Assembly: GCF_023168325.1 (NCBI RefSeq)
Contig: NZ_AP025688.1
Location: 1,550,001 to 1,614,000 of the forward strand
Origin: Tsukamurella sp. PLM1
GTDB lineage: Bacteria > Actinomycetota > Actinomycetes > Mycobacteriales > Mycobacteriaceae
Reading direction: 5' to 3'
Length of the DNA stretch: 64,000 nucleotides
Positions within the stretch are counted from its first letter, which is position 1; every line of letters starts with the position of its first letter. Below are positions 28,243 to 38,900 of the stretch, in pieces. Both the position numbers and the translations under genes were made by a program. Under the pieces are notes generated by a model. It saw only the letters and a program-made list of their open reading frames with translations. It was not told the DNA's origin and made no database searches.

Positions 28243-29604
28243 ATGGGGTCGTATGGGGTCAAGCTGGAACGGTCGACACCATTGGCGTTGGACCGACACG
28301 TGGATGCGCCGGACGAGACAAACTTTAAGCAATGGTGTCTGAAGGAACACGCCGCAGGGCGCCCACTCGCGATCGATCTATTTTCAGGAGCAGGCGGGTT
28401 AGGGCTCGGCGTAGAAATGGCTGGTTGGACCGTCATTGCTGCCGTCGACAACGATCAGAAGTCGATAGAGACTCACCGCGCCAATTTTCGCGGCCTTGCA
28501 CTAAACATCGACATGTCCCAGCGAGCGCAAGTGTCAAGAATCATAAAATCACTCAAGGGTATTCCAGTAGACTTGATTGTCGGAGGGCCTCCATGTCAAC
28601 CGTTTAGCCGTGCCGGTCGATCGAAGATTAAGCACCTTGTGGCCACCGGCACCAGATCTCCAATCGACGAGCGGAAAGAACTGTGGCGCTCCTTCATCGA
28701 CGTCGCGCGCGCAGTACGACCGCGCGCGATCATAATGGAAAACGTGCCAGATATGGCAATTGGCGACGATCTTGTAGTAATTCGAACCATCGCGGGAATT
28801 CTCGAGGCAACCGGATATGCAGTCGACTACAGGCTACTCGACGCGTGGCACTACGGGGTGCCTCAACATAGAAAGAGGTTCATCCTCCAGGCGAGAAACG
28901 ACGGAAAGAATAATTCTTGGCCCGAGCAGAGTAGTGTCATTACCACTGTTGGCGACGCCATCGGGGATCTACCAAACCTCATGGGCACCACAGGGAAACG
29001 AGAAATGCAGTACGATGCCGATAGCAGTAGCTCAATAGCGAAAATCCTCCGGGATGGCACAAAGCCGAGCGTCGTTTACGATCACATCACTCGACCGGTG
29101 CGAAGCGACGACCGAGAAGCATTCGAACTGATGGACTCGACCACCCTCTATTCGGATCTACCTGAGCGACTGCGCAGGTATCGTGCAGACACTTTCGATG
29201 ACAAGTACAAGAGGCTAGATTGGCACGGACTAAGTCGCACAATCACCGCACACATTGCTAAGGATGGGTATTGGTATATACATCCTCGGGAGCACAGAAC
29301 TTTGACGGTACGCGAATCAGCGCGTATCCAAACCTTCCCTGACAAATTTCGATTCGCCGGGACTAGGAGTGACGCATTCCGTCAAATTGGCAACGCGGTT
29401 CCCCCATTTCTCGGAGCGGCAGTCGCATCCGCGATCGCTGAGAGACCGGGAAAGCGGGAACTCGACAGAGTACCAATTATCCGCCAGGCGCTAAAGAACC
29501 GCGCCGTTCAGCGTCGCCGAGCCGTCTGGTGGCTGTACTGGACCAGCTATGACGCCCACCGCAGCATTTATAGCGTCATATCTGGAGGTGCACCGTTGTG
29601 GTGA
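28243..29604 (+). CDS. DNA (cytosine-5)-methyltransferase of the island
   Basis: A 453-residue C5-cytosine methyltransferase with all the main motifs in order. These are motif I DLFSGAGGLGLG (Asp45), motif IV GGPPCQPFSRAG (catalytic Cys118), motif VI ENVPDM (Glu166), motif VIII QHRKRF, motif IX LSRTITAHIAKDGYWYIHP and motif X QIGNAVPPFLGAAV. The target-recognition region lies between VIII and IX. As first gene of the island it would protect self DNA from the associated nuclease machinery. An AGGA lies 8 nt before the start. The ~60 residues beyond motif X overlap the next gene. Lower GC than neighbours indicates horizontal transfer. Recognition sequence unknown. Confidence 0.93.
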   Translation: MGSYGVKLERSTPLALDRHVDAPDETNFKQWCLKEHAAGRPLAIDLFSGAGGLGLGVEMAGWTVIAAVDNDQKSIETHRANFRGLALNIDMSQRAQVSRIIKSLKGIPVDLIVGGPPCQPFSRAGRSKIKHLVATGTRSPIDERKELWRSFIDVARAVRPRAIIMENVPDMAIGDDLVVIRTIAGILEATGYAVDYRLLDAWHYGVPQHRKRFILQARNDGKNNSWPEQSSVITTVGDAIGDLPNLMGTTGKREMQYDADSSSSIAKILRDGTKPSVVYDHITRPVRSDDREAFELMDSTTLYSDLPERLRRYRADTFDDKYKRLDWHGLSRTITAHIAKDGYWYIHPREHRTLTVRESARIQTFPDKFRFAGTRSDAFRQIGNAVPPFLGAAVASAIAERPGKRELDRVPIIRQALKNRAVQRRRAVWWLYWTSYDAHRSIYSVISGGAPLW

Positions 29605-30019
29605 AAGCACGGCGAGATTATTGATGGAGCCTGTGAAATGCGCAGAGGGCATGAACAGAAATCTGCTGGAGGACATACTTGCCTCCAGCACCTCCAACGT
29701 CAAGAGGAAGCAAATTGGCACCCTAATAGAGTGGTTGCAGTACACCAGCGACGAACTGATAGAGCATCTAAGCCCTGCTCAGAAACGGCTAATGCAGCTA
29801 TTATGCGGCGAACCGCAACTTGTTCTAAATAGTAGCGTCAAGTCGGCTGTAGTCAGCCTGATGCGTCTTCCCGAGGGTAATCAGGGAATGAACAGCGACG
29901 TCAAAGTAGCACTCGCGCAACTAGTATCAGTCGGGTCAGAGGCGGCGCTACGAATGTGTGCAATTCGAGACCTTGATTGTGCAACCATATGTCAGATTTT
30001 GGATCAGACAGATACCTGA
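29549..30019 (+). CDS. Unrecognised 156-residue protein in the methyltransferase-ATPase operon
   Basis: I do not recognise this protein. It starts at ATG 29549 inside the methyltransferase gene (56-nt overlap, different frame) and ends 13 nt before the ATPase start. An in-frame stop shortly upstream excludes a longer form. It is rich in Leu, Ser and Glu with no membrane segment. Segments such as LLEDILASSTSNVKRKQIGTL and ALRMCAIRDLDCATICQIL suggest an all-helical fold. Tight packing on both sides argues that it is a real member of the operon, perhaps a DNA-binding or adaptor subunit, but that is inference. Confidence 0.65.
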   Translation: MTPTAAFIASYLEVHRCGESTARLLMEPVKCAEGMNRNLLEDILASSTSNVKRKQIGTLIEWLQYTSDELIEHLSPAQKRLMQLLCGEPQLVLNSSVKSAVVSLMRLPEGNQGMNSDVKVALAQLVSVGSEAALRMCAIRDLDCATICQILDQTDT

Positions 30020-30032
30020 TGGAAGACCTATC

Positions 30033-31478
30033 ATGACTAGCGAGATAAGCGCTCCACCGGATCCCCAGCTGTTAGAATCGATGCGCTCCATCGGATACAG
30101 CGTAGAAACAGCGATCGCGGATATCATCGACAACTCCATTTCGGCAAGCGCCACACAAATCGAGCTAGAGTTCGATAGTGAGAGGCCGGAAGCATTGACC
30201 ATTCTAGATGATGGAATTGGTATGGATGCTGATGCAGTCATCAAGGCGATGACTCTGGCTGGTGACAGCCCGTTAGCGGGGCGCGCCAGTACCGACCTCG
30301 GACGATTTGGGCTCGGGCTGAAGACCGCATCGTTCTCGCAGTGTCGCCATCTTACCGTCGTATCGAAGACCAAGTTCGGGCAACTGGTTGGATTCGCTTG
30401 GGATCTAGATCACCTCGCCGAGACTGGAAGATGGAGCCTAATCCAACTTGACGAGGCGGAGATTCAAGGAGTCCCAGGAGTCGCCAGTTTAGACGCGAAC
30501 CAACACGGGACTATGGTGATATGGCGGAAGCTGGACGTGCTGGCTGGGAAAAAGGGAACCACAGCGCGCCTACTGAACGAAGATCTAGTTCGGGTCCGTC
30601 GGCACATAGCCCTCGTGTTCCACAGGATCATTGAGAAACGCGGAATCCGAATTACTGTCAACGGGCGGTCCATTGATCGAGTAGACCCGTTCTTGGCAAA
30701 CAGGCCGGGAACTCAAAAAGGTCCTGAGGAATATATCAGCACCGGCAATTCTCGCGTGCGGGTCCAAGCCTATACGCTGCCATTCCTGAACAAGATGACC
30801 CGTGAAGACCGTCAGTTGGCTTCAATTGGTGCGTCGTTCAAAGATGACCAAGGATTCTACATCTATCGCAACGACAGACTCGTAATATGGGCTACTTGGT
30901 TTAGAATGATCAAGAAGGATGAGCACACCCGTCTAACGCGAGTGGTTGTAGACATTCCAAACTCCCTAGACCACCTGTGGAGCCTTGATATCAAGAAGGC
31001 GGTGGCTGCGCCTCCTCCTGAGGTGAAAAGTCAACTCAAGCGGATCGTCGATAGAATGGCGAAGCCAAGCAGAGACGCGCACTCGTACCGGGGCAGATCG
31101 ATTGATAGAAACGATGGTGTAGAGCGAGTCTGGACAATGATTAGTGAACGATCCGAATTTCGATACCAAGTGAATCGCCGGCATCCGACGCTCGCCGATG
31201 CGCTCGCTCGCGACCCTTCAGGAACAGAAAGCCTCCTTCGGCTCATCGAGTCTACCTTTCCGATCTATGAGGCGGCAGGCCGAGTCAGAGACGAAATGAC
31301 ACCATCGACCAGAGTGGAGTATCTGGAATTGGTGAACACTGCTCGAGCGATATGGGACAATATGGGCGGAGTCACTGGGGCGCAAAGAATAGCGGCGATC
31401 ACTTCAATTCTGAAACTGACCGAACCGTTCGCGGGACGTGACGATATATCTAAGATCGTGGAGGATGTAGCACGGTGA
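30033..31478 (+). CDS. MutL/MORC-type GHKL ATPase of a restriction system
   Basis: A 481-residue GHKL ATPase. ATP-site motifs: N-box ETAIADIIDN (Asp33-Asn34), DDGIGM (Asp60, Gly61, Gly63), and GRFGLGLKTASFSQ (Gly90, Gly93, Gly95). The following region has LDANQHGTMVIWRKLD and, later, FYIYRNDRLVIWATWFRM, as in MutL-like ATPases of restriction operons that are related to eukaryotic MORC proteins. These are thought to clamp DNA and couple ATP use to nuclease action. I chose ATG 30033 (GGAAG 7 nt upstream) over an in-frame ATG at 29958, which would overlap the preceding gene. The stop overlaps the Z1 gene start (GTGA). Confidence 0.88.
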   Translation: MTSEISAPPDPQLLESMRSIGYSVETAIADIIDNSISASATQIELEFDSERPEALTILDDGIGMDADAVIKAMTLAGDSPLAGRASTDLGRFGLGLKTASFSQCRHLTVVSKTKFGQLVGFAWDLDHLAETGRWSLIQLDEAEIQGVPGVASLDANQHGTMVIWRKLDVLAGKKGTTARLLNEDLVRVRRHIALVFHRIIEKRGIRITVNGRSIDRVDPFLANRPGTQKGPEEYISTGNSRVRVQAYTLPFLNKMTREDRQLASIGASFKDDQGFYIYRNDRLVIWATWFRMIKKDEHTRLTRVVVDIPNSLDHLWSLDIKKAVAAPPPEVKSQLKRIVDRMAKPSRDAHSYRGRSIDRNDGVERVWTMISERSEFRYQVNRRHPTLADALARDPSGTESLLRLIESTFPIYEAAGRVRDEMTPSTRVEYLELVNTARAIWDNMGGVTGAQRIAAITSILKLTEPFAGRDDISKIVEDVAR

Positions 31479-32175
31479 ACAGCAACATTTCGCATGACGA
31501 CGTGGTCGCGAGACTGGACCAGGCAGTTTCGCTAGTTCTGCAGTACACGCCCGAACCTTTTGCGGAGGAATCGATACGAGACTTGGTGTGCGGGATGCGG
31601 CCAACTATCGCGCCGGACCTAGCTGATTCAGACCTTGAAGAGTTGCTACTTACCTTGATCAACAGACATCGAGTCGAGGTCGAGGTAGGGACGGTGCTCC
31701 GGACAGATGATTACGAACCGTGGCTTGTCAACGCCAAACAATCAATTGACTGGTCACGTTGGTTGGCGTACAAGACCTATCTCGCAGGATCATCAGGTAT
31801 GGGACTGAAAGTTCTAGATCGACTCGATGAGTCGACTGACGCGATTCTCGACTTGGCAGGCGATCCGACCCGTGAAGGTTCATGGGCTCGAAGAGGCCTT
31901 GTCTTGGGCGATGTCCAGTCCGGAAAGACAGCGACCTATCTGGGGTTGCTGAATAAGGCGATCGACTGCGGCTACAGGATTGTCATTGTGCTGGCAGGAA
32001 ACACTGAATCACTCCGACAGCAGACGCAGGAGCGGGTTGACAGCGGAATTATCGGACGTGACTCGTCGACGTTGCTGCAACGGCCAGGGGTGAAGGTCCA
32101 GTCAAGACATATTGGCGTCGGAACGGTGAACCCGGACCTTCCTCCGGCGTTCGGGATGACCACTGTGACTAAAGA

Positions 32176-32308
32176 TTTCACACGATCGAGCGATGAAGGA
32201 ACCAATTTCGGCGTCCGGGCCGCCGAGAACAGCCCTTGGGTGTTCGTCCTAAAGAAGAATCGTTCGGTCCTCGGTGCGCTCCTTTCGTGGCTCAACAAAC
32301 AGGTTGGA
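32176..32308. repeat. Left copy of the 133-bp target-site duplication
   Basis: 133 bp of Z1 coding sequence, from TTTCACACGATCGAGCG to CAAACAGGTTGGA, directly adjoining the left inverted repeat of the IS. It is identical over its whole length to 33943-34075. Most transposases make duplications of 2-14 bp, but long, variable ones are the known peculiarity of IS1549 and IS1634. Confidence 0.95.
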
Positions 32309-33942
32309 CCTGACTTAGGACACGATTCGGACATGCGCGTGCATGCACCGCGGTGAGCTGCGGTGATCGTGTCGTGTTGGTGCGGATCTGCGCACTAAAT
32401 TGTGGGGTTCGTAGGCTGCTGGGGTGGCGTACGTGAGGACGGTGAAGACCGCGTCGGGGGCGACGGCGGTGCAGATCGTCTGGTCCTCGACCCGCGGGTC
32501 CCGCAAGATTGAACATCTGGGGTCCGCGCATGACGAGCAGCAGCTCGCCGCGCTGCGCGCTGCTGGTGAGGAGAAGATCGCAGCAGGTCAGACCATGTTG
32601 GATCTGGGTATCGGCGAGGCGCCGCAGGTGGGTCCGTTGCCGATCACCGCCTCGCGGATGGCCGTCCTGTGGGATGCCCTCGACGGCGCCTACCGGCGGC
32701 TCGGATTCGATACCGCGACCGGCGGCGATGCTGTGTTCCGGGATCTGGTGCTCGCCCGGATCATCGAACCGACGAGCAAACTCGATTCGCTGCGGGTGCT
32801 CGATGAGGTCGGCCGCGTGGCGCAGTCCTATCGCACGATCACCCGGCGGCTGCCCGTGTATGCGAAACCGGCTTGGCGGCAAGCACTATCAGCCGCGTGC
32901 GCCGACCACGCCGGAATCGGGCCGGCGACGTTGTTGCTCTACGATGTGACCACGCTCTACTTCGAAACCGACACCGAGGACGAGTTCCGCAGGCCCGGTT
33001 TCTCCAAGGAACGCCGCCTTGAGCCGCAGATCACTGTGGGCTTGTTGACCGATCCGTCGGGGTTCCCGTTGCAGATCGAAGCGTTCGAGGGCAATCGGGC
33101 GGAGACCACCACGATGCTGCCGACGATTGCCGCGTTCACCGCCGCCCACCACCTCGAATCGGGGCAGGTCACGGTGGTCGCTGACGCCGGGATGGTCTCC
33201 GCGGCGAACAAGCAGGCCCTCGAAGCCGCCGGGTTGCGGTTCATCATCGGCGAACGCCTCGGCGCGAGCGTGCCGTGGATCATCGACGACTGGCGCAAAC
33301 GGCATCCCGGGCAGGAACCCGATGACCAACTCGTGCTCATCCAGCCGATGCCCGCCGGCCCGACGGACAAACGCCGCGATCACGTTGTCTACTACCAGTA
33401 CCGGGCCGCCCGGGCCCGCCGGACATTGAAGGGTATCGACGAGCAGATCATCAAGGCGCAGAGGGCTGTTGACGGAAAGATCCCGATCAAGCGGAACCGG
33501 TTCGTCACCATCAAGGACGCGAAGAAGAGCGTCAACCGTGACCTCGAAGCCCGCAACCGAGCCGTCGCGGGATGGAAGGCGTACGTCACCAACATCGACG
33601 CCCCGACACCGGAGTTCGTGATCGGCTCCTACCACCAGCTGTGGCGGATCGAGAAGAGCTTCCGGATGACCAAAAGTGATCTCGCCGCCCGCCCGATCTA
33701 CCACCGCCTCCGCGAGAGCATCGACGCGCACCTGACCATCGTCTTCGCCGCCCTCGCGATCACCAGGCTCGTCGAGGGGCGGGCCGGATGGTCAATCAAG
33801 AAGTTCGTCACCACCGCCCGCCGCTACCGCACCATCGAAATCCAGGCAGGTCCACAGAGCATCACCGCCGCCGACCCCGTCCCCGCGGAACTACAGGACG
33901 CGATCAACGCAATCCTTGCGCACTAATTTGACCTAAGTCAGG
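32309..33942 (+). mobile_element. IS1634/IS1549-type insertion sequence, complete, 1634 bp
   Basis: The ends are perfect 11-bp inverted repeats, CCTGACTTAGG at 32309-32319 and its complement at 33932-33942. The element contains one transposase gene (32424-33926) filling most of its length. It is GC-rich like the actinobacterial backbone and unlike the A+T-richer island it has entered. Boundaries are fixed by the flanking 133-bp duplications. One base of ambiguity at the left edge is settled by the inverted repeat. Confidence 0.95.
32424..33926 (+). CDS. IS1634-family DDE transposase
   Basis: A 500-residue IS4-superfamily DDE transposase of the IS1634 group. The catalytic triad can be placed: Asp in LLLYDVTTLYFE, Asp in VTVVADAGMVSAANK and Glu in LWRIEKSFRMTKSDL (the YREK-like box). 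The N-terminal region MAYVRTVKTASGATAVQIVW is typical of the group. Starts with GTG. The frame is intact, so the element may still be active. It is the only insertion sequence I can see in the window. Confidence 0.95.
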   Translation: MAYVRTVKTASGATAVQIVWSSTRGSRKIEHLGSAHDEQQLAALRAAGEEKIAAGQTMLDLGIGEAPQVGPLPITASRMAVLWDALDGAYRRLGFDTATGGDAVFRDLVLARIIEPTSKLDSLRVLDEVGRVAQSYRTITRRLPVYAKPAWRQALSAACADHAGIGPATLLLYDVTTLYFETDTEDEFRRPGFSKERRLEPQITVGLLTDPSGFPLQIEAFEGNRAETTTMLPTIAAFTAAHHLESGQVTVVADAGMVSAANKQALEAAGLRFIIGERLGASVPWIIDDWRKRHPGQEPDDQLVLIQPMPAGPTDKRRDHVVYYQYRAARARRTLKGIDEQIIKAQRAVDGKIPIKRNRFVTIKDAKKSVNRDLEARNRAVAGWKAYVTNIDAPTPEFVIGSYHQLWRIEKSFRMTKSDLAARPIYHRLRESIDAHLTIVFAALAITRLVEGRAGWSIKKFVTTARRYRTIEIQAGPQSITAADPVPAELQDAINAILAH

Positions 33943-34075
33943 TTTCACACGATCGAGCGATGAAGGAACCAATTTCGGCGTCCGGGCCGCCGAGAACAGC
34001 CCTTGGGTGTTCGTCCTAAAGAAGAATCGTTCGGTCCTCGGTGCGCTCCTTTCGTGGCTCAACAAACAGGTTGGA
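33943..34075. repeat. Right copy of the 133-bp target-site duplication
   Basis: Identical to 32176-32308 and adjoining the right inverted repeat of the IS. The Z1 reading frame continues from here at LNKQVG into QNGRIDLPVIVLDDESD. A GTG at 34007 within the repeat could start translation of the downstream Z1 fragment. Confidence 0.95.
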
Positions 34076-35906
34076 CAGAATGGGCGAATCGATCTTCCAG
34101 TGATTGTCCTGGATGATGAATCTGACTACGCGTCGGTTAACACTCGGGAAGAGGAGGACCCGACTGTTATCAACGAGTCTATCCGAAAGATCTTAGACTC
34201 ATTCGCTGCGAGTAGCTACGTCGCTTTCACTGCCACTCCATTCGCTAACATATTTATCGATCATGAGAATGACAACGATCTGTTCCCGCGTGACTTCATC
34301 TACGCTCTTGAGACACCGACCAACTACTTCGGCTCTGAGCGAACGTTCGGTACCGCCGACGGGCGAACATCCGATGTGGTAGTGGCCATCGATGATGCCG
34401 AGGAGATATTCCCATTCAAGCACAAGTCGAGTTTGGATGTCTACGAGCTTCCTTTTTCGCTAAGGCGAGCACTCATCGCCTTCTTCATCGCGAATTCTAT
34501 CCGAGATCTTCGAAAGGATCGCAAGCCGCGATCCATGCTCGTGAACGTATCCCGATTCAAGAATGTTCAAAAGCAGGTGTTTGACCTTGTCGAGAACGAG
34601 ATCCTCGATCTGAAGAACGCGGTCGAGCTGTATGCGGAGGCTTATGGTCGCGGTCGAGAGAATTCGGTTATTGATGAATTCCGAAGCGTCTTTCGCGAGA
34701 TTTTTGGAGGATGTCCCGAGAATTGGGAAAGCGTGCTGATGGCGCTTCCGTCGGCCGTGCGAGATATACGTCCGAGACTGTATAATTCGGACCGCAATAA
34801 GAGTATTGCGCTAGGGGAGCAGGCGCGCGAAGCTCCTAATCGGATGGTCGCGGTAGGCGGCGATGTACTGAGCCGCGGGGTGACATTAGATGGCTTGACG
34901 ATCAGCTACTTCTTCAGGAAGGCCGGTGCGTCCGACACGATGCTACAGATGGCACGGTGGTTTGGCTACAGGCCCGGATACGATGATTTATGTAGAGTGT
35001 GGATGGACGAAAGCGTCGCCGACGATTTCGTGTTTGTCGCGTCGTCTGTTGCTGAACTAAGGTCGGACCTGCGAGAAATGATGGCGCGGAACTATACGCC
35101 TCAAGACTTCGGTTTGGCGGTACGAAAGCATCCTGGATCACTCCTGGTTACCGCACGCAACAAGATGCGGTCGGCGGAGGAAAGACCTCGTCAGATCTCA
35201 CTTGCAGGCAGGAATATTGAGATAACACGTTTGATCGATGACCAAGACGTGTCGGCGCAGAATTATGAGGCGTTCATTTCGCTGTTGTCTGATATCAGGT
35301 CTTGCGGTGCGGTCGAAGAGCAGACGAGGCGAAGAAATCCGATATGGCGTGGCATTCCGCAGAAGGTCATCGCAGAATTCCTTGACAAGTATCAGGCTCA
35401 CTCATCGCAGATGGCCTTTACAGGTGGCTCGATGTCGAGATTTGTCGGGAGCACCCGTAGCCGGCGTCTCCGAAGCTGGGATGTGACAGTTATTGGGGGC
35501 AGGGGGGCAGAAGAGACTCACGGGGGAGTGACGTTCAGGACTGCCGAGCGCGCGATGGAACAGCGTGAGTCGTATCTTCGAATCTCTGGCCGCAGTTCTA
35601 GGCTCGCGGGCAAGGACGATCTTAGCAACTTGTTCGCATCATCTGATGATGAACCAGCTAACGCCACGAGCGAGGATGCCTACTATGCGCATATTCCTCG
35701 CCCCGCTCTTCTGGTGTATCCATTGCGTCGTAAGTCCAAATCCGGGGGCGATTTGGCGAGCTCTATTGATGTCGCTATTAAGGTCGCTTTCCCGGGTTCG
35801 TCGATCGAATTTAATGATGAAGAAGATGTTACTTATGTTGTGAATAGTGTAGCGATCAGAAGCTGGTTCGCGAACTTCGAGGATCCGTCACTGGCGGGGG
35901 ACGACT

Positions 35907-38900
35907 ATGACGACCTCGAGTCGTAGTCAACGCATTTCTGCACGGTGGAAGGCTCTTTTAGATGGCCCACCGAATGTGCATGGAATCGAGCGAATCGCGG
36001 GAACCGCGCATGTTGCGTTCGGATCAGATTCCCTGGGCCGCGCGATGTTCTTCCTTATCCTTTACGACGATCCTGGCGATCGTGTGTTGTCGGATGCCGT
36101 GCAGATTTCGCGCTCGCGTCGCAGTTCTGACGGTAGGTGGACTCTGGCTTTTATACTAGTGCATCGTGAGTATCTTCATGAGTTTCTCACCCTAGCGAGT
36201 GACCTGGTCGAGGAGTTGACTTGTACCTCGACGGAGGCGCAAGCGATTCGTGTTCTTGATCGGTCGATTGCCCGCTGGAGGGCGTTGTTTGTGGAATCGC
36301 GGCGGAGGCTCTCAGATAGGAGTGTTCGCGGGCTGATCGGTGAACTACTCTGGGGCTTCGATGAATTGATCTCTGAGTACTCGCCCGCAGATGTCGTTCA
36401 CGCTTGGCGGGGTCCGATGGGATGGCCGAAGGATTACATACTTGGGCGCCGGGCGTTCGAGGTGAAGACGGTACTCACGGATCGCTCTTCGATCCCTGTC
36501 TCCTCTTTGGAGCAACTTTCCCTAGCCTCGGTGCCAGAAGTGTTCTTGGTTGTCTACCGGCTCAGTCCTGCTGCTGACGGTGCGGGCACTTCCCTGAAGC
36601 AGGAAATAGATCGTGTTCGTAGCTTGTTCAATGAGCGAGAATCTGCCAGTGTGTTCGAGCAGCGATTGCGATCTATTGGAGTCTATGAGGATGACCCGGC
36701 GATCGAGGCATGCTATTTAGTCGCCGGCCCTGATGTATATGCTGTGACGGGACCGTTTCCTAGGATTGCAAGCGAGAATACCAGTGGCGCCATAGTTTCT
36801 GCCAGCTATGAATTAGATCTTGAATCGATCAGTAGTTTTCGGTGCTCCCGGACTTTTGCTATCGGCGGCGTTCTTTCTCTTCCTACGACTTCTTCACAGG
36901 GGATAACAATGAATACTCTGAATGAGTACTACGCGGAGTTCGTCGGAGAGGTTGCCGCGAGAGCTGAGGCTGAGAACGACTACATGCGGTCGGCGTTCGT
37001 TGGCGCTGTAGGCGATATATTGGTCGACGCGATGGAAATCGGCGGCATCGAGGCGTGCTATTTCGATGGCGTGGGAGCCCGCGGGCGACGCATTGGCGTG
37101 GATGCTTACTTTGCCGACGATCCCGACGGGTCCGTGGTACTGATTAGGGCGGCATACTCTGGATCGAATGTATTGGGCGGTACCTCGGTCGTTGACGTGC
37201 GTAAGGCAATCTCCGAACTTGAGGGATTTGCGGAGGAGTGTCTGTCGGGGCGTTTCTCGGCAGCGCACGAAGAAAGTTCTGACGCTTATCAGCTTGGTGA
37301 GTTGTTGAGAATGCGCGGTGGTACCATTACGCGACTTGTTCTCTTGGTGATTGCGGACGGCGAGGTTCGCCGTTCGATCGATTTGCCCGCCACCGCGACG
37401 ATTGGATCGGTTCGTTCAGAGTTCTCAATCTGGGATATTGCTCGTGTCCATGATGTCGCATCTGCGGCGTCCGCGAGACTCGATTTGTCGATCGATTTGG
37501 AACGATGGGTTCCTGGTGGCCTTGATGCGATAGAAGCAGCGGGGACAAATGCTGCGGTGAGGACGTTCTTGACTGCGGTCCCGGGTGATATTATTGCTGA
37601 TCTGTACGAGCTCTATGGAAGTCGTCTTCTTGAGAGCAATGTTCGTTCCTATTTGAGCGCCCGAGGGAAGGTAAACAAGGGGATTCAGCAGACGGCGATG
37701 TCGGAACCGGACTTGTTCCTCGCTCTGAATAACGGTATCACTGCCACCGCGACAAATGTACTTGTATCGAACGTAGCGGGCCGCACGCGGATGCGAAGAA
37801 TATCCGATCTGCAGATCGTGAACGGGGGGCAGACGACTGCTAGTTTGTTCTACGCTCGCCGCGATCGGAAAGGGGTCGACCTGTCAGATGTGGCTGTTCA
37901 GATGAAGCTGGTTATAGTGGATTCTGCACGGAGTGATGAGATGGTCCCGAAGATTTCTCGATCGGCAAACAGTCAGAATCGCGTTAGCGACGTTGACTTC
38001 TTTGCCAATAGTCCTGTTCATCAAAGACTGGAAGTTCACTCCCGTCGAGTATTGGTTCCGGCGCGCGAAGGTGACATTGTTCAGACTCGATGGTTCTATG
38101 AACGAGCGCGTGGACAATGGGCAAATGAGCGTTCACGGTTGACTGGCGTCGAACGCCGCAAGTTTGAGCGGAGATTTCCGCGCTCACAGGTGATCTCGAA
38201 GAGTGATGCGGCGAAGTACTTCATGTGCTTCGAGATGGCGCCTAACGTTGTGAGTCTGGGTGCCCAGAAGAATTTCGTTGAGTTCGCTGCGATGATGTCG
38301 AAGAGGTGGGAGCGAAACTCCGACAGCTTCGATGAGTTGTTCTTTAAAGAACTCGTGGCGAAGGCGATGCTCTATAATGAGGTTCGCCGAGGTATCAGTC
38401 ATGCGGAATGGTACACCCCTGGTTACTTGGCGAACATTGTAGCATATTCAATCGGTAAGTTTGTTTTCGAGGTAGGCCAGCTTCCGGGGCGAAAGAATGT
38501 TGATCTTGGAGCGATATGGGACTCGCAGGGCGTTCATCAGTCAATCTTGGACGAGATTGTGAAAATAGGTCTCGTTGTTCGGTCGCTGTTGACTAAGTCA
38601 AATAGGCCGGTGCAGAACGTGACTGAGTGGGCAAAGAAGGCGGAATTGTGGTCGGAAGTGCAGGCTGTGAAGCATGTGTTGTCGGACGAAGTTCGCGCCC
38701 TCCTTGTGAGTGCTGATGTGCGTGCCGAACAGAAGAAGTCGGCTGCGAAGCTTCAGAGCATGGATCGAGGAATCGATGCGCAGGTTCGAGCTCTGAGCGT
38801 CCCCGCATCAAAGTGGCGTGAAGTTCGTCTGCATGCCCTCAATAAGGGGGTGGCGCTGACCGAGAAGGATGTTCGCGCTCTTAGGGTTGTTTGCGATTCC

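Larger units (their letters stand above)
31475..35926 (+). pseudogene. Z1-domain helicase-like protein, split by an insertion sequence
   Basis: The gene runs 31475-32308 and resumes at 34076-35926. Between them lie a 1634-bp IS and a second copy of a 133-bp target duplication. Removing the IS plus one copy (1767 bp, a multiple of three) restores one frame of 894 residues. The first part has Walker A GDVQSGKT (Lys151), then VIVLAGNTESLRQQTQ. The second part has VIVLDDESDYASVN, AFTATPFANIFI and GGDVLSRGVTLDGLTISYFFR followed by QMARWFGYRPGYDDLCR, the superfamily II-like core of Z1 proteins. The left piece as it stands ends at 32356 inside the IS. The right piece could start at GTG 34007. Neither half alone should be a working motor. 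Both duplication copies are identical, so the break is recent. Confidence 0.9.

Noticed and set aside
28025..28342. A 105-residue frame between smc and the methyltransferase
   Set aside because: No recognisable motif, and it overlaps the methyltransferase start in another frame; treated as non-coding.
32176..34075. Composite transposon or segmental duplication
   Set aside because: The 133-bp repeats are parts of the Z1 gene itself and join directly onto the IS ends, as target duplications do.
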